In this document: piece after piece, positions 1 through 5,455 of the stretch
How positions within the stretch are numbered: the stretch's first letter is position 1
Layout: every line of letters begins with the position of its first letter
Program-made: the position numbers and the translations under genes
From: Sedimentisphaerales bacterium
Lineage (GTDB): Bacteria > Planctomycetota > Phycisphaerae > Sedimentisphaerales > SM23-30
Direction: 5' to 3'
NCBI GenBank assembly: GCA_016932145.1
Contig: JAFGDI010000042.1
Location: forward strand, 1 to 5,455
DNA length: 5,455 nt
The notes under the pieces: model-generated
Database searches by the model: none
Told to the model about the DNA's origin: nothing
Seen by the model: the letters and a program-made list of their open reading frames with translations, nothing else

Positions 1-980
1 ACCTGGCGGTGTGGCTGACGACATTGTCGGTAAATGCCCTGGCTCGTGCCGGGTCATTGGCTGTTATGTCTGCAAGTGAACGCAGTTCTCTGGCCCGATA
101 TATTATCAGTTGCCAATATGGCAAGGTGCATCCCTATACCCTGAGTAAGCCCGGCGGATGGAGCTGGACTGATAAGCCCGGGGCGGTGCCTGATGCCGAT
201 GATACTGCCGGGGCTATATTGGCATTGGTTAATCTGGTTCGATCGGGTGTAACCTTAGATGACAGTATTATACACGCTATTGTTTCTGGCACAAAATGGC
301 TGTGCGGCATTCAGAATCGTGATGGCGGGCTGCCTACTTTTTGCCGCGGCTGGGGTAAATTGCCCTTTGATCGCAGTTGTAATGATATAACCGCTCATGC
401 CATTGCCGCCTGGTCTGCTGCTATGACTATATTGCCAGATAGGGTCGATTATACCTCCGAAATTGCCCTTGCCTTGCACTTTCTGGCTCGTCAGCAGGCT
501 CGTGATGGCTGGTGGGAGCCGCTCTGGTTTGGTAATGAATATATGCCAGATCAGACCAATCCGGTATATGGCACTGCCCGGGTGAGTATAGCCCTGGCAG
601 ATGTTCCCTCTGAGCTTATCTATCTGGCCCGGCCTATGCTCGAAAGAGCGACAAGTTGGCTTCTGACAGCTCAGTGCCCTTCGGGTGGATTTAGTGGGGG
701 CGTGAGTGCCCATATCTTAAATTCTCAGGAAGACCTTTGTTCAATTGAAGAGACGGCTCTGGCCCTTGCTGCTTTAAAGGTGGCTTTGGCTCAATTGCCC
801 GTAGAAAAGCAGGCAAAGACCGATAAGTTGCAGCAGGCAATAGCCCATGCAATCGATTATCTTAAAGCCCGTCTTGATAGTACCAGAGAGCCTGAGCCGG
901 CGCCGATAGGTTTTTATTTCGCTAAATTGTGGTATTATGAGGAATTGTATCCTTTGATCTTTTCAGTCAGTGCTTTATGA
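1..980 (+). CDS. Squalene-hopene-cyclase-like class II terpene cyclase, C-terminal half (5' end outside window)
   Basis: Partial gene: the frame is open through the left edge (first full codon at base 3), so the GTG at base 9 is not taken as the start. Residues below are counted from that GTG. A DADD motif at 62-65 (bases 192-203), followed by T-A, matches the DXDD proton-donor motif of squalene-hopene cyclases. H130 in D-I-T-A-H matches the histidine that pairs with that aspartate. QW-type repeats (QxxxGx[W/F/L]) occur near 97-108, 158-169 and 217-228. About 260 residues follow DXDD, as in bacterial squalene-hopene cyclase (about 630 aa in all), so roughly half the protein is missing to the left. 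From family knowledge, such enzymes are monotopic membrane proteins that cyclise squalene or other polyprenes. Oddities: the stretch after the first visible QW repeat is shorter than in classical enzymes, the last QW repeat is absent, and the C-terminal GTGFP motif is replaced by A-P-I-G-F-Y-F. The product may therefore not be hopene. A non-catalytic paralogue is possible but less likely. Confidence 0.85.
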   Translation, partial: LAVWLTTLSVNALARAGSLAVMSASERSSLARYIISCQYGKVHPYTLSKPGGWSWTDKPGAVPDADDTAGAILALVNLVRSGVTLDDSIIHAIVSGTKWLCGIQNRDGGLPTFCRGWGKLPFDRSCNDITAHAIAAWSAAMTILPDRVDYTSEIALALHFLARQQARDGWWEPLWFGNEYMPDQTNPVYGTARVSIALADVPSELIYLARPMLERATSWLLTAQCPSGGFSGGVSAHILNSQEDLCSIEETALALAALKVALAQLPVEKQAKTDKLQQAIAHAIDYLKARLDSTREPEPAPIGFYFAKLWYYEELYPLIFSVSAL

Positions 981-984
981 GGTG
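979..984 (+). promoter_or_regulatory. Ribosome binding site of the GH10 xylanase, overlapping the cyclase stop codon
   Basis: GAGGTG at 979-984 is a strong Shine-Dalgarno match, five bases before the ATG at 990. It begins inside the TGA (978-980) of the upstream gene, so ribosomes ending the cyclase would unmask or reload at this site. It supports the chosen xylanase start and an operon with translational coupling. Confidence 0.8.
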
Positions 985-989
985 AAAAA

Positions 990-2111
990 ATGAACAGACT
1001 GCGTTTATTGTTACTTTTGTCTCTTACTGTTTTTTCTAATCTGCTTATAGCGCAGGAAGTCGCTCCGGGTCTTAAAGATATTTATAAAGACCATTTTTAT
1101 ATTGGAGCGGCCATTGATATGCACTATCTGGGAAAGGATCAATCGCCCGAGCTGGATATAGTACGCCGGCATTGTAGTGCTATCGCTCCGGAGAATCTGC
1201 TTAAGTGGGGCAGTATGAACCCCCGTCCCGGCGTATATAATTTCGATGCGACTGATAAATATGTAAAGTTCGGTACAGATAATAAGATGTTTATTGTTGG
1301 GCATGTTCTCTTCTGGCATAATCAGACGCCGGATTGGGTATTTCTTAATGATGCTGGCGAGACTGTGTCGCGAGATGAGTTGCTTGGTCGGATGCGTCAG
1401 CGAGTTGCTTTACTTGCTAAGCGATATGGTAGTAAGATAAACGCATGGGATGTAGTAAATGAGGCCATTGAAGATGATGGCACCTTACGCAAGTCAAAAT
1501 TTCAGGAAATAATAGGGGATGACTGGATAGTGGAAGCCTTTAAGATAGCCAATGATGAATTCCCTGCCGAGGTTGAATTGTATTATAATGACTATAATAT
1601 GCCCATCGATGCCAAGCGTCAGCGGATTATCAGGCTGATCGAAGAGATAAAAGCTGCCGGTGCCAGAGTTGATGGTGTTGGTATTCAATGTCACTGGTCT
1701 TTAGACTGGCCTTCAGTGGAGCTGGCAGAACAGACGATAAAACAACTCGCTCTGACGGGTGCAGATATTCATATAAGCGAAATGGATATAACTGTCTTGT
1801 CATGGCCCTATAAAATTCCGCAGGGTTCGGATATTAATGACTATCCACAATTTCAGGACGAATTTAATCCGTACCGTAATGGTCTGCCCAGTGAAGTGGA
1901 AGTTCGTCAGGGGCAAAGATATCGAGATCTATTCCAACTCTTTGTCAAATATAGCGATAAGGTTAAACGAGTCTCATTTTGGGGCGTGCAGGATGGTCAT
2001 TCCTGGTGTAATGACTACCCGGTAAAGAACTGTCGCAATTATCCGCTAATCTTTGATCGCGAACTGAAGCCCAAAGAGGCATTTGAACAGATATACCACC
2101 TGCTGGACTGA
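990..2111 (+). CDS. Secreted endo-1,4-beta-xylanase, glycoside hydrolase family 10
   Basis: Predicted to hydrolyse internal beta-1,4 bonds of xylan outside the cytoplasm with retention of configuration. The 373-residue protein opens with a signal peptide: N-R-L-R, then a leucine-rich core, with likely cleavage near A21-Q22. There is no lipobox cysteine at that point. The rest is one GH10 (beta/alpha)8 domain: E-N-L-L-K-W at 68-73; G-H-x-L-x-W-H-x-Q-x-P-x-W at 104-116; W-D-V-V-N-E at 153-158, where E158 (bases 1461-1463) is the acid/base; H-I-S-E-M-D at 261-266, where E264 (1779-1781) is the nucleophile; and F-W-G-V-Q-D-G-x-S-W at 330-339. The subsite histidine region reads G-I-Q-C-H-W, with Cys where Gly is common. 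No carbohydrate-binding or anchoring domain is visible. The gene lies nine bases behind the cyclase gene and has a strong ribosome binding site, so it is very probably in the same operon. No clear terminator follows. Family assignment is secure; exact substrate preference is inferred. Confidence 0.95.
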   Translation: MNRLRLLLLLSLTVFSNLLIAQEVAPGLKDIYKDHFYIGAAIDMHYLGKDQSPELDIVRRHCSAIAPENLLKWGSMNPRPGVYNFDATDKYVKFGTDNKMFIVGHVLFWHNQTPDWVFLNDAGETVSRDELLGRMRQRVALLAKRYGSKINAWDVVNEAIEDDGTLRKSKFQEIIGDDWIVEAFKIANDEFPAEVELYYNDYNMPIDAKRQRIIRLIEEIKAAGARVDGVGIQCHWSLDWPSVELAEQTIKQLALTGADIHISEMDITVLSWPYKIPQGSDINDYPQFQDEFNPYRNGLPSEVEVRQGQRYRDLFQLFVKYSDKVKRVSFWGVQDGHSWCNDYPVKNCRNYPLIFDRELKPKEAFEQIYHLLD

Positions 2112-2183
2112 GGTTCGGCAAGTATAATGACAGCTAAAGGCTGTTGTGAAAAATAAAACAGGGGGGGGTAAGGACCTAAAGAA

Positions 2184-2254
2184 CTGGGGAACTAGGATTC
2201 GAACCTAGACTGAATGAGTCAGAGTCATTAGTGCTACCGTTACACTATTCCCCA
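2184..2254 (-). tRNA. tRNA-Gln, anticodon CUG
   Basis: Read on the minus strand from 2254 to 2184, the full cloverleaf folds without mismatch. The acceptor stem TGGGGAA/TTCCCCA has 7 bp. The D stem GTGT/GCAC has one G-U pair and a loop containing GG. The anticodon stem AATGA/TCATT has 5 bp, and its loop CTCTGAC reads CTG at positions 34-36 for the CAG codon. A four-base variable loop follows, then T stem CTAGG/CCTAG with loop TTCGAAT. A15-U48 can form the Levitt pair. The U1-A72 pair and G73 discriminator are typical of bacterial glutamine tRNAs. CCA is not encoded (TTC follows), so it must be added enzymatically. The gene converges on the xylanase, with 72 bases between them. Confidence 0.95.
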
Positions 2255-2298
2255 ATCGCCTGAAAAACTTAACAGTTTTGTCAGCAACGAGATAAGGC

Positions 2299-2327
2299 AA
2301 TATATCTGAATTAAGGATTGATTTCAA
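2299..2327 (-). promoter_or_regulatory. Probable sigma-70-type promoter of tRNA-Gln
   Basis: On the minus strand, TTGAAA (2327-2322) and TATATT (2304-2299) are separated by exactly 17 bases, each differing from consensus at one base. Transcription would start near 2292, giving a leader of about 37 bases before the tRNA 5' end at 2254. Position, spacing and orientation all fit. It is inferred from consensus only. Confidence 0.6.
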
Positions 2328-2530
2328 GTGAAAAAAAGAAAAAACAATGAAAATTTTCAGTTGGCGATTATCTCACTGGCCAGGTTTCGGGCGAAAGTGT
2401 GGTATTATAGTCCTATAACAGTTGATCTGATCGGCTATATTCTTTAAATCCGTTTTTATTGAGTATTTCAGATTTAATAGACGATAGTTAAAATCGATAT
2501 AATCGTTACAACAGTTTGTTTTTTACTGTT

Positions 2531-2559
2531 TTGACAGCTAATATATTACAGGTTATTTA
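2531..2559 (+). promoter_or_regulatory. Candidate promoter for glgP
   Basis: A perfect TTGACA (2531-2536) is followed after 17 bases by TATTTA (2554-2559), a poor -10 match that lacks the conserved final T. It would give a leader of about 155 bases before the glgP ATG. Competing candidates are the extended -10 at 2400-2408 and TATAAT at 2498-2503 with a weak TTAATA 18 bases upstream. The sequence alone does not decide between them. Confidence 0.3.
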
Positions 2560-2712
2560 AGTTTTAAATACAGTTAACACAAGAAAATACCGAAAATACA
2601 TTTGTCAGGCCCCCGGCGTGTGGCTAACTTGTTGTTTTATATGCAATTGCAAGCCGGTTGTCCTGTTTATTGTATTAGGATTAGATAGTGTACTTTGATC
2701 ATGGAAAGAATT

Positions 2713-2716
2713 GAGG
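2713..2716 (+). promoter_or_regulatory. Ribosome binding site that fixes the glgP start
   Basis: GAGG at 2713-2716 stands five bases before ATG 2722. The in-frame alternatives, TTG 2695 and ATG 2701, have no Shine-Dalgarno-like sequence at a suitable distance. The protein from 2722 starts M-R-N-V-R-T-F, the usual N-terminus of long alpha-glucan phosphorylases, so this start is preferred. Confidence 0.7.
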
Positions 2717-2721
2717 TAAAC

Positions 2722-5304
2722 ATGCGTAATGTAAGAACCTTTGTTGTAGTGCCATCATTGCCAGCGGAGCTTTCCCGTCTGAATGACCTGGCTCAGAACC
2801 TCTGGTGGAGCTGGGATCATGACTGTGTAAATCTGTTTCGCAGGCTTGACCGCGAACTCTGGGAGGAATGTTACCACAATCCTGTTAAAATGCTGGGTAA
2901 GATATCTCAGGAGCGACTGGAAGCAGCCAGGCAGGATCTGGGCTTTATCAGTCACATGGAAAGAGTGCTTGACTGCTTTGATGAGTATATGGCAAAGCCC
3001 CTTACCAGCAAGGAAGTTACAGTTTACTTCAGTGCCGAATTCGGTCTTAACGAATGTCTGCCGATCTATTCTGGCGGTCTGGGTATTCTTGCCGGCGATC
3101 ATCTTAAAAGTGCCAGTGACCTGAGCCTTAATCTTGTGGGCGTGGGGTTACTCTATCGTCAGGGCTATTTCAGTCAGTATCTTAATGCTGATGGCTGGCA
3201 GCAGGAGTCATATCCGGAAAATGATTTCTTTAATATGCCCGTTGAACTTATGAAATGGGAAGATGGTCGTCCGATCCGCTTCCATATTGATATTGGCGGC
3301 AATGATGTTGTTGTACAGATATGGCGTGTTAGGGTAGGGCGTATCAGCCTATACCTGCTCGATACAAATCTGCGCTGCAATAGAATTGAAGACAGGCAGA
3401 TAACTTCACAGCTTTACGGCGGTGACAGTAATATGAGAATTCGCCAGGAGATACTCCTGGGTATCGGTGGTTTTACCGCTATGAAGACTCTGATGATCGA
3501 GCCTACAGTTTGCCATATGAATGAAGGTCACGCAGCGTTTATGTCTTTGGAACGAGTCAGAAGACTTATGCTGGAAAAGAAGTTGAACTTCCATCAGGCT
3601 CGTGAAGCGACCCGGGTAGCAAATGTCTTTACTACGCATACACCGGTACCGGCGGGCCATGATGCCTTTTCTCCGGCCTTAATGGAAAAATACTTTAAAA
3701 CTTATCATGCAGAGCTGGGAATAAGCTGGCAGGAGTTCCTGACCTTTGGTAGGGTAAATCCTGAAGATATTCATGCTCCTTTCAGTATGACTAATCTTGC
3801 TATTAAGATGTCTAATAGCTGTAATGGAGTAAGTAAGCTCCATGGCGAGGTTTCTCGTCATATGTGCTCTAATCTCTGGCCGGGTGTTCCTGTCGAAGAA
3901 GTGCCAATTGATTCAGTTACCAATGGTATCCATGTTAAGAGCTGGTTAAGCTATGAAATGGCCCAGTTGTTTGACCGTTATCTGGGTCCTGATTGGCGTG
4001 AGAGAACTGACCGGAAAGAAATATTCCAGCATGTTGACGAAATACCTGATGCTGAGCTTTGGCGTACTCATGAGCGCCGTCGTGAAAGATTGGTAGCCTT
4101 TGCCCGTCGTCGTATGCGTATGCAGATGGCGCATCGCGGCGTAGGCCCGACCGAACTGTCAACTGCTGATGAAGTGCTCGATCCAGAGGTACTGACAATT
4201 GGTTTTGCCCGTAGGTTTGCAACTTATAAACGCGCTAATCTTCTGTTCAGTGACAGAGCCAGACTGGAAAAGATATTGGGCGATCCTGAAATGCCAGTTC
4301 AGATAATCTTTGCTGGTAAGGCACATCCACGAGACAATGAAGGTAAAGACCTTATTCGTGAAATAGTACACTATATCCAGAATACCCGCTTACGCAATAA
4401 GATCGTATTTTTGGAAAATTATGATATGAATGTTGCCCGCTATCTGGTTCAGGGTGTCGATGTCTGGCTTAATAATCCAAGACGCGGCATGGAAGCATCT
4501 GGTACCAGTGGTATGAAAGTGCTGGGTAATGGCGGCCTTAACGCCAGTATCCTTGATGGCTGGTGGTGTGAAGGCTATTCACCTGAGGTCGGCTGGGCTA
4601 TTGGTAAGGGCGAAAGCTATCACGATAAGAATTATGAAGATGAAGTTGAATCTCATGCCCTTTATAATCTTCTCGAAAATGAGATCGTGCCTACCTTCTA
4701 TGATGTTGGTAAAGATAAGCTCCCTCGTAAGTGGATCAAGATGATGAAAGAGTCTATCAAGAACATCTGCCCGGAATTTTCTACCGAAAGAATGGTAGAA
4801 GAGTATGATAGCAGATATTATGGTAAGGCCAGAGAAAACTATAGTAAATTCTTTGACAAAGATTGCTCTAAGGCTATTGTATTGTCTGACTGGAAGCAGG
4901 GCATTAGTGACCGCTGGAAAGAAGTTCGTATTGATAAGGTAGAACTCATCAGTAAGAACGAGCTCCAGGTTGGCAGTGATCTTGAGGTCCGTTGTCAGGT
5001 TTATCTGGGTTCTATCGCGCCTTCTGATGTTGTTGTTGAACTATATCAGGGACCGCTGGGACAGAACAATGGCGAGATCACTAACGGTACCTCTGTTCCG
5101 ATGAATTTTGTCGGCCAGGGCGGAGCTGATAATAATTTCGTCTTTAATGGTAAGATAAATTGTAAATATACCGGACTGTGCGGCTTTACCGTCAGAGTAA
5201 TGCCATATCATCAGGATATGTCAAACAGATATGAAACCAGACTCATTACCTGGGAAAATAATGACCAGGCCCCTGAGCCTGCTTCCCTTGAATGTGTTAA
5301 TTGA
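2722..5304 (+). CDS. glgP: Alpha-glucan (glycogen) phosphorylase, GT35 family, long DUF3417-containing type
   Basis: Cytoplasmic, PLP-dependent enzyme that releases glucose-1-phosphate from the non-reducing ends of glycogen or maltodextrin using phosphate. Started at ATG 2722 it has 860 residues, the usual size for the long bacterial type (actinobacterial GlgP is similar). The N-terminal 120 or so residues match DUF3417, with N-L-W-W-S-W at 26-31. The catalytic part follows: A-E-F-G-L-N-E at 105-111 with a glycine-rich S-G-G-L-G loop; H-M-N-E-G-H-A-A-F at 265-273; T-N-G-I-H at 400-404; G-F-A-R-R-F-A-T-Y-K-R at 494-504; and G-T-S-G-M-K at 594-599, where K599 (bases 4516-4518) is the PLP-binding lysine. 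The last 120 or so residues look like a beta-sandwich, as in family members. It stands alone, with a long upstream leader and its own terminator, so it is probably monocistronic. No frameshift or missing key motif is seen. The longer versions from TTG 2695 or ATG 2701 are less likely. Confidence 0.95.
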   Translation: MRNVRTFVVVPSLPAELSRLNDLAQNLWWSWDHDCVNLFRRLDRELWEECYHNPVKMLGKISQERLEAARQDLGFISHMERVLDCFDEYMAKPLTSKEVTVYFSAEFGLNECLPIYSGGLGILAGDHLKSASDLSLNLVGVGLLYRQGYFSQYLNADGWQQESYPENDFFNMPVELMKWEDGRPIRFHIDIGGNDVVVQIWRVRVGRISLYLLDTNLRCNRIEDRQITSQLYGGDSNMRIRQEILLGIGGFTAMKTLMIEPTVCHMNEGHAAFMSLERVRRLMLEKKLNFHQAREATRVANVFTTHTPVPAGHDAFSPALMEKYFKTYHAELGISWQEFLTFGRVNPEDIHAPFSMTNLAIKMSNSCNGVSKLHGEVSRHMCSNLWPGVPVEEVPIDSVTNGIHVKSWLSYEMAQLFDRYLGPDWRERTDRKEIFQHVDEIPDAELWRTHERRRERLVAFARRRMRMQMAHRGVGPTELSTADEVLDPEVLTIGFARRFATYKRANLLFSDRARLEKILGDPEMPVQIIFAGKAHPRDNEGKDLIREIVHYIQNTRLRNKIVFLENYDMNVARYLVQGVDVWLNNPRRGMEASGTSGMKVLGNGGLNASILDGWWCEGYSPEVGWAIGKGESYHDKNYEDEVESHALYNLLENEIVPTFYDVGKDKLPRKWIKMMKESIKNICPEFSTERMVEEYDSRYYGKARENYSKFFDKDCSKAIVLSDWKQGISDRWKEVRIDKVELISKNELQVGSDLEVRCQVYLGSIAPSDVVVELYQGPLGQNNGEITNGTSVPMNFVGQGGADNNFVFNGKINCKYTGLCGFTVRVMPYHQDMSNRYETRLITWENNDQAPEPASLECVN

Positions 5305-5333
5305 TATTTACAATCGTGTTTGAAAAAATAATG

Positions 5334-5370
5334 AGAGGGTTTGGCTTTTGGGCTGAACCCTTTTTTTCTT
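5334..5370 (+). terminator. Rho-independent terminator of glgP
   Basis: A hairpin of about 12 bp (5334-5345 with 5352-5363, core GGGTT/AACCC, loop of six bases, two internal G-U pairs) runs straight into a T-rich tail, TTTTTTTCTT (5361-5370). It lies 30 bases after the glgP stop codon. Stem, loop and tail all fit an intrinsic terminator. Confidence 0.9.
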
Positions 5371-5371
5371 A

Positions 5372-5399
5372 TTGATTATTAGAATGCTGAGACTATAAT
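5372..5399 (+). promoter_or_regulatory. Candidate promoter for a gene beyond the right edge
   Basis: TTGATT (5372-5377) and a perfect TATAAT (5394-5399) are 16 bases apart, immediately after the glgP terminator. Transcription would begin near 5406. The following bases to 5455 are AT-rich. They contain in-frame ATGs at 5432 and 5450 that stay open to the edge, but neither has a recognisable ribosome binding site, so no coding start is called. Confidence 0.45.
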
Positions 5400-5455
5400 T
5401 AATATCGAATAATGTATTATATTTGTAGTTAATGGGGCTTTTGGCAACTATGAAT

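Larger units (their letters stand above)
2255..2721. other. Long AT-rich intergenic region between tRNA-Gln and glgP
   Basis: No convincing gene is seen on either strand in these 467 bases. Besides the tRNA promoter, the region holds: a hairpin AAAACT-TAAC-AGTTTT (2264-2279); a perfect dyad TTATAG-TC-CTATAA (2405-2418); CGAT-ATA-ATCG (2495-2505), which overlaps a TATAAT at 2498-2503; AACAGT-N9-ACTGTT (2510-2530); and a ten-base palindrome TGCAATTGCA (2642-2651). AACAGTT occurs exactly at 2271, 2417 and 2510 in the same orientation. Promoter-like elements pointing at glgP include an extended -10, TG-G-TATTAT (2400-2408), and a TTGACA at 2531. It probably contains the glgP promoter and a long 5' leader. 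I recognise no known riboswitch in it. Confidence 0.5.

Noticed and set aside
9..11. GTG as the start of the first gene
   Set aside because: The frame is open to the window edge, no ribosome binding site can be seen, and homologues carry about 300 more residues upstream.
255..713. 152-codon open frame on the minus strand
   Set aside because: It lies wholly inside the cyclase gene, resembles no family I know, and the plus-strand frame has clear motifs across the same bases.
2130..2144. Hairpin ACAGC-TAAAG-GCTGT after the xylanase as a terminator
   Set aside because: The stem is only 5 bp and no T-tract follows it on either strand.
2254..2374. Distant inverted repeats AATCGCC/GGCGATT and GAGATAA/TTATCTC
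   Set aside because: Seven-base arms more than 70 bases apart that share the same right-hand segment; chance is the simplest explanation.
2347..2418. 23-codon ATG frame overlapping the small GTG ORF
   Set aside because: Very short, with only a poor A-rich upstream context and no recognisable similarity.
3935..4222. Minus-strand frames of 62-95 codons inside glgP, and similar ones at 2755-3102 and 3406-3660
   Set aside because: They are antisense to a well-supported phosphorylase, with no recognisable motifs or start context.
5432..5455. Start of a new gene at ATG 5432 or 5450
   Set aside because: Too few codons before the edge and no Shine-Dalgarno sequence at a usable distance.

Overview
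The window reads as an ordinary bacterial chromosomal segment carrying three protein genes and one tRNA. The coding DNA has moderate GC and the intergenic DNA is AT-rich. Nothing points to phage, plasmid, insertion sequence or CRISPR. The gene content is a squalene-hopene-cyclase-like protein, a secreted GH10 xylanase, and a long DUF3417-type glycogen phosphorylase. This would suit a carbohydrate-degrading, glycogen-storing bacterium. Planctomycetota/PVC-type bacteria (Phycisphaerae, for example) are my guess, but that is inference from protein style and not proven by the sequence.

Bases 1-2111 form a plus-strand operon. It begins inside a divergent class II triterpene (squalene-hopene) cyclase homologue whose 5' half lies outside the window. 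Nine bases after its stop codon comes a signal-peptide-bearing GH10 endo-beta-1,4-xylanase. The xylanase ribosome binding site overlaps the cyclase stop codon, so the two are probably translationally coupled. Their functions (lipid cyclisation and extracellular xylan hydrolysis) have no obvious link.

Bases 2112-2721 are the only long non-coding stretch. A minus-strand tRNA-Gln(CUG) sits at 2184-2254, convergent with the xylanase, and a good sigma-70-like promoter lies just upstream of it. The rest, up to the phosphorylase start, is AT-rich. It contains short dyads, three exact AACAGTT heptamers, several weak promoter-like elements and one doubtful 39-codon ORF. It most likely holds the promoter and a long leader for the phosphorylase.

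Bases 2722-5304 encode a complete alpha-glucan (glycogen) phosphorylase, GlgP, of about 860 residues. A strong rho-independent terminator follows at 5334-5370. The last 85 bases hold a good promoter candidate that points at a gene beyond the window.

I did not find a convincing new biological system. The most interesting items are the divergent cyclase (catalytic Asp/His pair kept, but the usual C-terminal motif and last QW repeat missing), its coupling to a xylanase, and the structured leader upstream of glgP.
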